Assembly (NCBI GenBank): GCA_023450615.1
Contig: JAEXGT010000056.1
Span: 1 to 27,959 of the forward strand
Direction of reading: 5' to 3'
Origin: Pseudomonadota bacterium
Lineage (GTDB): Bacteria; Pseudomonadota; Alphaproteobacteria; Rhizobiales; Beijerinckiaceae
DNA length: 27,959 nucleotides
Below the pieces are notes generated by a model. That model was given only the letters and a program-made list of their open reading frames with translations, was not told the DNA's origin and made no database searches. Below are positions 22,362 to 27,959 of the stretch, in pieces. The translations under genes were made by a program, and so were the position numbers. Positions within the stretch are counted from its first letter, which is position 1, and each line of letters opens with the position of its first letter.

Positions 22362-24161
22362 CTACTCAGCCGCCACGCCGTGCTCCTCCGCGCTCGTGAA
22401 CTGCAGCCGGGCGAGACGCGCATAAAGGCCGCCCTGATCGAGCAGGGCCGCATGGGTCCCCTCCTCCACGATGCGCCCCTTGTCCATGACCAGGATGCGG
22501 TCGGCGGAACGCACGGTGGCGAGGCGGTGGGCGATGACAAGGGTCGTGCGGCCTTCCATCAGCCGGTCGAGGGCCTCCTGCACCTTGCGCTCGCTTTCGG
22601 CATCGAGCGCCGAGGTCGCCTCGTCGAGAAGCAGGATCGGCGAGTCCTTCAGGATCGCACGGGCGATGGCGAGACGCTGGCGCTGGCCGCCGGAGAGCGT
22701 GACCCCGCGTTCGCCGATGAGGGTCTCATAGCCCTGCGGCAAAGCCTCGATGAAACCATGAGCCGAGGCAAGCTCTGCCGCGCGGCGCACCTCGTCCTCA
22801 GAGGCTTCGGGGCGCCCATAGCGGATATTGTCGAGCACGCTCGTGGCGAAGATCGTGGGCTCCTGCGGCACCAGGGCCATGCGGGCGCGCAGCGCGGAGG
22901 GGTCCGCCTCGGTGACCGGTACTCCATCCACCTCGATCGTGCCGCTTTGAGGATCGTAGAAGCGCAGCAGCAGTTGGAGGATCGTACTCTTGCCCGCTCC
23001 CGACGGGCCGACGATGGCGACCCGCTCGCCCGGAGAGACCGTGAAGCTGAGGCCGTGGAGGGCCCGCTGCCCGGAGCGGGTAGGATAGGCGAAATGCACG
23101 TCTTGGAAGGTCACGGTGCCGAGCGGGGGCTGCGGCAGGGCCTTCGGGTTTCGCGGAGCCTTGACGGCGGGCTCGGCCGCGAGGATCTCGCCGAGGCGCT
23201 CCGCCGCGCCTGCGGCTTGCGACAATTCGCCGTAAACCTCGGAAAGCTGCCCAAGGGAGCTGGCCGCAAACACCGCATAGAGCACGAATTGCGACAGCCG
23301 CCCGCCGGTCATGGCGCCGGCCAGAACATCCTGCGCACCGTACCAGAGGACGGCCACCACGCTGGCGGACACCATGAAGATGCCGGCTCCGGTGAGGAAG
23401 GCGCGCATGATAGTGGAGAGCCGCGCGGCGTCGAAGGCCTCCTCGGCGGCCCGCGCGAAGCGGGAGGCAGTGAGGCTTTCCATGCCGAAAGCCTGCATGG
23501 TCCGCACCGCGCCGACGGCCTCCGCCGCATAGGCCGAGGCATCGGCGAGCCTGTCCTGCGCCGCCCGGGAACGCCGCCGCACGGCTCGGCCCGACAGGAC
23601 CAGAGGCAGGACGATCAGGGGAATGGCGAGGAGCACGAGGGCCGAGAGCTTCGGACTCGTGACGATCATCAGCACCACGGCGCCGAGGAAGAGGAAGAGA
23701 TTGCGGAGGGCGATCGAGATGCTGACCCCGAAGGCGGCCTTCACCTGAGTGGTGTCGGCGGTGAGCCTGGAGACGATCTCGCCGCTCTTGGTCTGGTCGA
23801 AGAAGGCGGGGTCGAGGGATGTCAGGTGCCGGAAGACGGCGGAGCGCAGGTCCGCCACCACTCGCTCGCCGAGGGTGATGACCAAGTAGTAGCGTAGGGC
23901 GCTCGAGACGGCGAGCACGGCCACGACCCCAATGAGCAGGACAAAATAGGCGTCGATATAGGTACGCCCCTGGTCCGAGAACCCGAAATCCACAACCCGG
24001 CGCACGGCGACCGGCACCACGAGGGTGGCCGCCGAGGCCATGGTGAGCGCTGCCAAGGCCGCCGCGATCCGCCCCTTGTAGGCGAGGCCATAGGGGATGA
24101 GCGGCTTCAGGGCGCTCAGCGCGGCTTTGGAACGGTGTTGGTCGGACGGCAGATCGGCCAT
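22362..24161 (-). CDS. ABC exporter half-transporter (MsbA/LmrA type)
   Basis: This 599-residue half-transporter has an N-terminal six-helix membrane domain (about 30-320) and a C-terminal ATPase domain. The latter has Walker A GPSGAGKST (385-393), a Q-loop in LVPQEPTIF, signature LSGGQ (489-493), Walker B ILLLDEATSALD (509-520) and the H-loop in VIAHR. It should function as a homodimer exporting lipids, drugs or other amphiphiles; the substrate cannot be assigned. ATG 24161 starts MADLPSDQHRSKAAL. It is divergent from rpmE across 253 bp that contain two inverted repeats. The ATP-binding residues appear intact. Confidence 0.95.
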   Translation of the reverse strand: MADLPSDQHRSKAALSALKPLIPYGLAYKGRIAAALAALTMASAATLVVPVAVRRVVDFGFSDQGRTYIDAYFVLLIGVVAVLAVSSALRYYLVITLGERVVADLRSAVFRHLTSLDPAFFDQTKSGEIVSRLTADTTQVKAAFGVSISIALRNLFLFLGAVVLMIVTSPKLSALVLLAIPLIVLPLVLSGRAVRRRSRAAQDRLADASAYAAEAVGAVRTMQAFGMESLTASRFARAAEEAFDAARLSTIMRAFLTGAGIFMVSASVVAVLWYGAQDVLAGAMTGGRLSQFVLYAVFAASSLGQLSEVYGELSQAAGAAERLGEILAAEPAVKAPRNPKALPQPPLGTVTFQDVHFAYPTRSGQRALHGLSFTVSPGERVAIVGPSGAGKSTILQLLLRFYDPQSGTIEVDGVPVTEADPSALRARMALVPQEPTIFATSVLDNIRYGRPEASEDEVRRAAELASAHGFIEALPQGYETLIGERGVTLSGGQRQRLAIARAILKDSPILLLDEATSALDAESERKVQEALDRLMEGRTTLVIAHRLATVRSADRILVMDKGRIVEEGTHAALLDQGGLYARLARLQFTSAEEHGVAAE

Positions 24162-24190
24162 GACGCCTTCATTTCAGAATTGACGGAGAT

Positions 24191-24241
24191 GAGCCGATTC
24201 CTTGAACCCGGAATCGGCTCCTTTCATTGAGGTGCCTCAAT
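24191..24241. promoter_or_regulatory. Two adjacent inverted repeats in the ABC exporter/rpmE divergent region
   Basis: GAGCCGATTCC (24191-24201) faces GGAATCGGCTC (24210-24220) with an 8-nt spacer and perfect 11-bp arms; then TTGAGG/CCTCAA (24228-24241) is a 6-bp-arm palindrome. They begin 30 bp upstream of the exporter start. They could be regulator binding sites or another repeat family; the first has a repeat-like look. Confidence 0.45.
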
Positions 24242-24244
24242 TTC

Positions 24245-24290
24245 AGCGGCAAAGGGGATCCGTTTCGCCGAAAAATGCTCTGGAGCCGTT
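24245..24290. repeat. Degenerate palindromic repeat
   Basis: CGGCAAA and TTTCGCCG face each other around GGGGATCC, followed by AAAAATGCTC. The layout resembles the family with a core GAAGCGGAnnCCG seen at 15988-16031, but the arms are imperfect. Confidence 0.4.
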
Positions 24291-24308
24291 TAACACCTTT
24301 GCCCCGGC

Positions 24309-24337
24309 TTGTTTCAAGGTTCTAAGTGGGGTATAGG
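24309..24337 (+). promoter_or_regulatory. Candidate promoter for rpmE
   Basis: TTGTTT (24309-24314) and TATAGG (24332-24337) are spaced by 17 bp, about 78 bp before the rpmE start codon. A plausible sigma-70-type promoter by eye. Confidence 0.45.
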
Positions 24338-24414
24338 CGCGCATTCATCAATTCAGGCTCGATCTTACGCTGCGGGCTGACCAGATGTGGCTGGCCGCAA
24401 GAAGGACTATGGCA

Positions 24415-24648
24415 ATGGCGCGCAAAGAAACCGATCACCCCGACTACCACTTCATCAAGGTGGTCATGACCAACGGCACCGAGTACACCACCCGCTCGAC
24501 CTACGGCAAAGAGGGCGACACCCTCAACCTCGACATCGACCCCAACACCCATCCGGCCTGGACCGGCGGCACGCAGCAGCTGCTCGACCGCGGCGGCCGC
24601 GTCTCGCGCTTCACCTCGCGCTTCGGCAACCTGGGTGCCAAGAAGTAA
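24415..24648 (+). CDS. rpmE: Ribosomal protein bL31
   Basis: This 77-residue large-subunit protein carries the family sequence HPDYHFIKVVMTNGTEYTTR and GDTLNLDIDPNTHPAWTGG, ending with RGGRVSRFTSRFGNLG. It contains no cysteine, so it is the zinc-free (C-minus) form, which is usual in alphaproteobacteria. Two in-frame ATGs lie at 24409 and 24415; AAGGA is too close to the first and well placed for the second. A strong terminator follows 30 bp after the stop, so it forms a single-gene unit. Confidence 0.97.
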   Translation: MARKETDHPDYHFIKVVMTNGTEYTTRSTYGKEGDTLNLDIDPNTHPAWTGGTQQLLDRGGRVSRFTSRFGNLGAKK

Positions 24649-24680
24649 TCCGATTTTTCGGACACTTCGACCAGAATGCA

Positions 24681-24708
24681 AAAAGCCCCGCTCAAGCGGG
24701 GCTTTTTT
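24681..24708 (+). terminator. Rho-independent terminator of rpmE
   Basis: AGCCCCGC (24684-24691), loop TCAA and GCGGGGCT (24696-24703) form a perfect 8-bp GC-rich stem followed by a run of six T, with a matching A-run before it. It would also work on the opposite strand. It lies 30 bp past the rpmE stop. Confidence 0.95.
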
Positions 24709-24808
24709 GTTGGCCTGGGCTGTTGCCTTCTCGGTATCACGTACCTGCGCCGGTGATTTCGGCCCCTTGTACATTCCCCTGAAGAGATCAGAGGGAATGA
24801 AAACGCGA

Positions 24809-24831
24809 ATGGCCGGGACAAGCCCGGCCAT
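24809..24831. repeat. Short hairpin repeat, family D, copy 3 (after rcdA)
   Basis: ATGGCCGGGacaagCCCGGCCAT has 9-bp arms and the same words as the copies at 6465 and 8219. It is 25 bp past the stop codon of the minus-strand rcdA gene. Confidence 0.8.
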
Positions 24832-24856
24832 GCCGAAAAGGGAAGCGCTAAAAGCC

Positions 24857-25405
24857 CTAATCCGCCGGAGCGAAGGCCTGCTGCAGCATGGTCATCTGGG
24901 CGGCGACCGGGTTCGGTCCCTGTGGCCGGGGCGGCTCGTCCACCATCTCGAGAAGCAGGCGATCGAGATGCAGGATGCGCGCGTGAAGCCGGGTCGCAAG
25001 GCCGATCAGCTCGCGCAGGCGCGCCGGCAGGGCCTCGTATTCGACCAGGGTGGTGGCGGTCTCGTGGGAATTCAGGCGCACGCGGGCCTTTTCGGCCTGG
25101 GCCTGATCGGGCGTGATCTCGCCCTCGGCCACGGCGCGTTGCAACAGCAGCCAAGAGGCGATCTGCATGAGGCGCGTGGTCAAGCGCATGCTCTCGCTGG
25201 CATAGGCGATGCTCGCCTCGCGCCGAAGCTGGCGCGACTCCTCGCGACCCTGGCCGTCGAGATAGGCGGCCGTTTCCTCGACCAGCTCCATTCCCTCCTG
25301 GAACAGGGCCGTGAAGGCCTCGGACCCCACAAAGCTCCGCCCGAAGCGGACAGGATCGACCTCAAGTTTGATCACGTCGGGCTCGTTCAAGAGACCGTCT
25401 CCCAC
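24857..25405 (-). CDS. rcdA: RcdA-like protease adaptor (DUF1465 family)
   Basis: This 182-residue soluble helical protein belongs to DUF1465, the family of Caulobacter RcdA, an adaptor that helps ClpXP degrade CtrA and other cell-cycle proteins. Landmarks are SEAFTALFQEGMELVEETAAYLDG, the ESMRLTTRLMQIASWLLLQRAV helix and LDRLLLEM. The flexible C-terminal tail (VDEPPRPQGPNPVAAQMTML) is Pro-rich. The start is uncertain: GTG 25405, or TTG 25390, which has a better GGGAG upstream. An AATATA (TATATT on the minus strand, 25457-25452) and a CtrA-like box at 25483-25497 suggest its own promoter. The function is assigned by family. Confidence 0.88.
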   Translation of the reverse strand: MGDGLLNEPDVIKLEVDPVRFGRSFVGSEAFTALFQEGMELVEETAAYLDGQGREESRQLRREASIAYASESMRLTTRLMQIASWLLLQRAVAEGEITPDQAQAEKARVRLNSHETATTLVEYEALPARLRELIGLATRLHARILHLDRLLLEMVDEPPRPQGPNPVAAQMTMLQQAFAPAD

Positions 25406-25451
25406 GGCGCTGCCCCGGCGAAAGGCCGGAAATATTCATGTGTCGGAGGGG

Positions 25452-25497
25452 AATATAGAACGGGCTTGAGGAGGATGCGCTGGTAACCTCTTCTTAA
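25452..25497 (-). promoter_or_regulatory. Candidate CtrA-linked promoter of rcdA
   Basis: On the minus strand TTAA-N7-TTAC (25497-25483) is one base from the CtrA box TTAA-N7-TTAA, and it sits just upstream of a TATATT -10-like hexamer (25457-25452). The box covers the position next to the -35, as in CtrA-activated promoters. The transcript would start about 40 bp before the rcdA GTG. Confidence 0.5.
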
Positions 25498-25516
25498 GGT
25501 TAAGCGCGAGATCCAT

Positions 25517-25545
25517 CACAAAAAGCGAGCCGCGAAAGCGGCTCC
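25517..25545 (-). terminator. Rho-independent terminator of the DUF1192 gene
   Basis: On the minus strand GAGCCGC, loop TTTC, GCGGCTC is followed by GC and five T. It lies about 110 bp past the DUF1192 stop and before the rcdA promoter region, so the two co-oriented genes are separate units. Confidence 0.75.
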
Positions 25546-25643
25546 AAGGTTCAACAGGGAGGCGTCGAACAGGGTGGGAGGAAGAACCACTCCTGGTGTC
25601 CGGCGGGAGAAAACCGGACGCCTTCATGAAACGCCCGGACTCC

Positions 25644-25658
25644 TTAAAAAGGTGTTAA
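25644..25658. promoter_or_regulatory. Perfect CtrA box (TTAA-N7-TTAAC)
   Basis: TTAA (25644-25647), seven bases AAAGGTG, then TTAAC (25655-25659) match the full CtrA recognition consensus. It overlaps the stop codon of the DUF1192 gene and lies about 240 bp upstream of rcdA. Such AT-rich spaced motifs are rare by chance in this GC-rich DNA. Which promoter it serves is uncertain. Confidence 0.55.
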
Positions 25659-25861
25659 CCTTGTCCGAGCCTGAAGAAGGCGCTAGCTGCGGCAAGGGAG
25701 CTTTCCTTTGCGGCCTTCGCCTCTTTCAGGCGGGCAATTTCCCTCTCCAGCAATGCAATGCGCTCATCCAGCTCATCGACGGAAAGCATCGACAGGTCCT
25801 GGCCGATCTCATGAGCGCCCAAAGGGGCCCGGGGCTCGTCGGCGAAGGGATCGAAGGCCAT
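25655..25861 (-). CDS. DUF1192-family small protein
   Basis: This 68-residue protein begins MAFDPFADEPRAPLGAHEIGQDLS, followed by LSVDELDERIALLEREIARLK, which is the DUF1192 signature: a short acidic N-terminus then a coiled coil. The family is widespread in alphaproteobacteria and functionally uncharacterised. ATG 25861 has AGGAGG upstream. It is divergent from the quinone oxidoreductase gene and is followed by its own terminator. Confidence 0.88.
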   Translation of the reverse strand: MAFDPFADEPRAPLGAHEIGQDLSMLSVDELDERIALLEREIARLKEAKAAKESSLAAASAFFRLGQG

Positions 25862-25962
25862 AGCGTTCTCCTCCTTAAGAGATATCCTTGAACGTTAATC
25901 CGGCATGCACTCCTTGCCAACATTGCCCTATATGGGCGGAGCTTGACCAAAGGAGGGAAATT

Positions 25963-26961
25963 ATGGAGCCGATTCCAGGCACGATGCGCGCCGTTATCGC
26001 CGAAGGCAGCGGCGGCCCCGACGTCCTGAAGCTGGTCGAGAGGCCGGTACCCCAGCCTGGGGAGGGCGAAATCCTGGTGCGGGTGCGGGCCGCGGGCGTG
26101 AACCGCCCGGACGTGATCCAGCGGCAGGGCGGCTATCCCCCTCCTCCCGGCGCGCCCGACATTCTTGGCCTGGAGCTTGCAGGCGAGGTCGTCGGCTCGG
26201 ACCCGAACGCCAACCGCTTCCCGGCAGGCGCCCGCGTCATGGCCCTCGTGGCGGGCGGCGCTTATGCGGATTACGCCGTGGTCCACGAGAGCAACGCGCT
26301 GCCCATCCCAGACGGGATATCCTTCGAGGAAGCTGGAGCGATTCCGGAGACCTTCTTCACCGTCTGGACCAACGTGTTCGAGCGCGGCGGCCTCAAGGCA
26401 GGCGAGACCCTGCTGGTCCATGGCGGCTCATCGGGCATCGGCACCACCGCGATCCAGCTCGCCAAGGCCTTCGGAGCCAAGGTCGTCACTACGGCGGGAA
26501 GCCCGGAGAAATGCCAGGCCTGCCTTCGGCTCGGGGCCGATGTGGCGGTCAATTACCGGAAGGAGGATTTCGTCGCGGCCGTGAAGGAATTCACCGAAGG
26601 CCAGGGCGTGAATGTGATCCTCGACATGGTCGGCGGCGATTACATCCCCCGCAATCACGAGGCCGCCGCCCAGGACGGGCGCATTGTCCAGATCGCCTTC
26701 CTGAAGGGTGCCAAGGTCGAGCTGGACTTCCGCCGCCTCATGCTCAAGCGCCTGACCCATACCGGCTCAACCCTGCGCTCGCGCTCGGTCGCCGAGAAGG
26801 CGTCCATCGCTCAGGACCTCGAAACCCGGGTGCTGCCTCTGCTGGCGGAAGGACGCTGCAAACCCGTGATGGACTCGACCTTTACCCTCGACGACGTGGC
26901 CAAGGCCCATGCCCGCATGGATGGGGGCGAGCATATCGGGAAGATCGTTCTGCGGCTTTGA
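25963..26961 (+). CDS. NAD(P)H-quinone oxidoreductase (zinc-free MDR, PIG3-like)
   Basis: This 332-residue member of the medium-chain dehydrogenase/reductase superfamily has a GroES-like N-terminal domain (AAGVNRPDVIQRQGGYPPPPGAPDILGLELAGEV) and a Rossmann domain with LVHGGSSGIGTTAIQLAKAFGA, followed by GADVAVNYRKEDF and the end segment GGEHIGKIVL. The catalytic zinc cysteine/histidine set of alcohol dehydrogenases is absent, which fits the quinone-oxidoreductase TIGR02824/PIG3 group. The open frame reaches 25888, but ATG 25963 has AAAGGAGG at proper spacing and starts the usual N-terminus (MEPIPGTMRAV). The physiological quinone or enone substrate is not known. Confidence 0.94.
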   Translation: MEPIPGTMRAVIAEGSGGPDVLKLVERPVPQPGEGEILVRVRAAGVNRPDVIQRQGGYPPPPGAPDILGLELAGEVVGSDPNANRFPAGARVMALVAGGAYADYAVVHESNALPIPDGISFEEAGAIPETFFTVWTNVFERGGLKAGETLLVHGGSSGIGTTAIQLAKAFGAKVVTTAGSPEKCQACLRLGADVAVNYRKEDFVAAVKEFTEGQGVNVILDMVGGDYIPRNHEAAAQDGRIVQIAFLKGAKVELDFRRLMLKRLTHTGSTLRSRSVAEKASIAQDLETRVLPLLAEGRCKPVMDSTFTLDDVAKAHARMDGGEHIGKIVLRL

Positions 26962-27032
26962 GGGCGGCCCTTGAGAGGCTCGGCGGAGGGCACTGAAAGC
27001 GCCCTCCCCTTGCGGAACCCATGCGTTAAAGT

Positions 27033-27061
27033 TTGCAACATCGCCCCGCGCTCCCTATAAT
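27033..27061 (+). promoter_or_regulatory. Strong sigma-70-type promoter of trcR
   Basis: TTGCAA (27033-27038) and a perfect TATAAT (27056-27061) are separated by exactly 17 bp. Transcription would start near 27068, leaving a 5' leader of about 112 nt. The leader contains a CCGGTCCGGACCGG-like palindrome around 27099-27112. Confidence 0.7.
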
Positions 27062-27179
27062 CATCCCGTTTCCCTCACAACGTGAGACGAGATGCTCCGG
27101 TCCGGACCGGTTCGGAGCGCAAGAGAGTTTTGCCGTGCGGCGCCGATGTCCGGTGCCCGGCTCGAAGGAGGTTCGCCCC

Positions 27180-27899
27180 ATGTCCCAGGGACCGCTGATG
27201 CCGAAGGCGACAGCCGTTTGGCTCGTCGAGAACACATCCCTGTCGTTCGACCAGATCGCCGATTTCTGCAAGCTTCACCCGCTCGAGGTGAAGGGCATCG
27301 CCGACGGCGAAGTCGCGGCAGGCATCAAGGGCCTCGACCCGATCACCACGGGCCAGCTGACCCGCGAGGAGATCGAGAAGGCTCAGGAGAACCCCAGCCA
27401 CCGCCTGCGCCTCGCCGAATCGCGCGTGAAGCTGCCGGAGCAGAAGAAGATCAAGAAGGGCCCGCGCTACACCCCGGTATCGCGCCGCCACGACCGCCCC
27501 AACGCGATCCTCTGGCTCGTGCGCAACCATCCGGAACTCAAGGACGCGCAGATCATGCGCCTCGTGGGCACCACCAAGACCACGATCCAGCAGGTCCGCG
27601 ACCGCACCCACTGGAACTCGGCGAGCCTCTCGCCGATGGACCCCGTGACGCTGGGCCTCTGCTCGCAGATCGACCTGGACTTCGAGGTGCAACGCGCCGC
27701 CAAGGACCGCCCGCACGTGGAGCCGCAGGATCAGGGCGGCACCCTGATGCCGGCCGAGATCTCCACCGCCGAGGAACCCGCGCACAGCGAGCCCTTCGCC
27801 GACATGAGCCGCCCGAAGCCGCAGGAAGAAGACATCGACGTCAACTCGGTCTTCGCCAAGCTCAAGCAGCTCCGGCGCGCGGACGACGAGGAAGAATAA
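27180..27899 (+). CDS. trcR: TrcR-type DUF1013 transcriptional cell-cycle regulator
   Basis: This 239-residue protein belongs to DUF1013, whose Caulobacter member TrcR is reported to track with RNA polymerase and affect cell-cycle transcription. It contains two helix-turn-helix-like units that look like an internal duplication: about 11-43 (ATAVWLVENTSLSFDQIADF) and about 108-142 (NAILWLVRNHPELKDAQIMR, then LVGTTKTTIQQVRDR). They are joined by a basic linker (KLPEQKKIKKGPRY). The C-terminus is acidic (ADDEEE). ATG 27180 has GAAGGAGG upstream; the frame is open further up to 27033, but that part contains the promoter. The end of the gene lies inside the terminal palindrome, but the left arm reads as normal coding sequence. 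Confidence 0.92.
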   Translation: MSQGPLMPKATAVWLVENTSLSFDQIADFCKLHPLEVKGIADGEVAAGIKGLDPITTGQLTREEIEKAQENPSHRLRLAESRVKLPEQKKIKKGPRYTPVSRRHDRPNAILWLVRNHPELKDAQIMRLVGTTKTTIQQVRDRTHWNSASLSPMDPVTLGLCSQIDLDFEVQRAAKDRPHVEPQDQGGTLMPAEISTAEEPAHSEPFADMSRPKPQEEDIDVNSVFAKLKQLRRADDEEE

Positions 27900-27959
27900 G
27901 CAAAAGGCCCGGAGCGCTCCGGGCCTTTTGCTTATTCTTCCTCGTCGTCCGCGCGCCGG
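27872..27959. repeat. Perfect 88-bp palindrome at the right end of the window
   Basis: Bases 27872-27915 and 27916-27959 are exact reverse complements over all 44 positions. The right arm thus repeats the last part of trcR and its stop codon in reverse. The symmetry runs to the very last base, so it may continue beyond. Confidence 0.97.
27900..27931 (+). terminator. Terminator-like hairpin after trcR (core of the terminal palindrome)
   Basis: GCAAAAGGCCCGGAGC and GCTCCGGGCCTTTTGC are perfect 16-bp arms; the part with GGCCCGGAGCGCTCCGGGCC then CTTTT resembles a Rho-independent terminator for trcR. Since the surrounding sequence is suspicious, the right half may be an assembly mirror of a real terminator stem. 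Confidence 0.6.

Noticed and set aside
22329..23897. 522-residue plus-strand open frame opposite the ABC exporter
   Set aside because: Antisense shadow with His/Glu/Arg-rich composition; the exporter has all ATPase motifs on the other strand.
27033..27179. Upstream extension of the trcR frame to an earlier start
   Set aside because: The extension covers the TTGCAA-17-TATAAT promoter; ATG 27180 has GAAGGAGG at the right distance.

Overview
The window is about 28 kb of GC-rich chromosomal DNA from an alphaproteobacterium, most likely of the order Hyphomicrobiales (Rhizobiales). The pointers are the tkt-gap-pgk-fba order with a Calvin-type class II aldolase, alphaproteobacterial 6S RNA, a DUF4164 gene beside zapA, DUF1192, DUF1465/RcdA and DUF1013/TrcR genes, and several families of intergenic palindromic repeats typical of this order. 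A Methylobacteriaceae member such as Microvirga is a guess only. It reads as a stable core-genome region: no insertion sequence, phage, CRISPR array, tRNA or rRNA was seen.

Layout. (1) 1-9.7 kb, minus strand: 6S RNA, 5-formyltetrahydrofolate cyclo-ligase, a TIGR00282/YmdB-type phosphoesterase, an ExoD-family membrane protein, a YebC-family regulator, ruvC, ruvA, ruvB, a small secreted protein, ybgC, then tolQ-tolR-tolA-tolB; tolB runs off the left edge. (2) 9.7-11.6 kb: two small plus-strand genes of unknown function sit between 6S RNA and the minus-strand pair DUF4164-zapA. (3) 11.7-19.9 kb, plus strand: tkt, gap, pgk and fba for central carbon metabolism, then a divergent ThiE-like gene overlapping a secreted Sel1-repeat gene, and an inositol-monophosphatase-family gene. 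(4) 20.1-22.1 kb: an overlapping pair encoding a four-helix MotA/TolQ-like channel and a MotB/OmpA-like partner. This is a second proton-channel machine besides Tol-Pal and the best candidate for poorly described biology. (5) 22.1-25.9 kb: a 59-residue DUF3606 gene, an MsbA-type ABC exporter, rpmE with a strong terminator, rcdA and a DUF1192 gene. (6) 26-28 kb: an NAD(P)H-quinone oxidoreductase and trcR behind a near-consensus promoter.

Themes. Many genes concern envelope and division (Tol-Pal, ZapA, the MotAB-like pair) and cell-cycle control (RcdA, TrcR). One perfect and one near-perfect CtrA box lie upstream of rcdA. At least five families of palindromic intergenic repeats fill the gaps. 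The final 88 bases are a perfect palindrome whose right arm exactly mirrors the end of trcR and its terminator; this is probably an assembly fold-back, so sequence after about 27915 should not be trusted.
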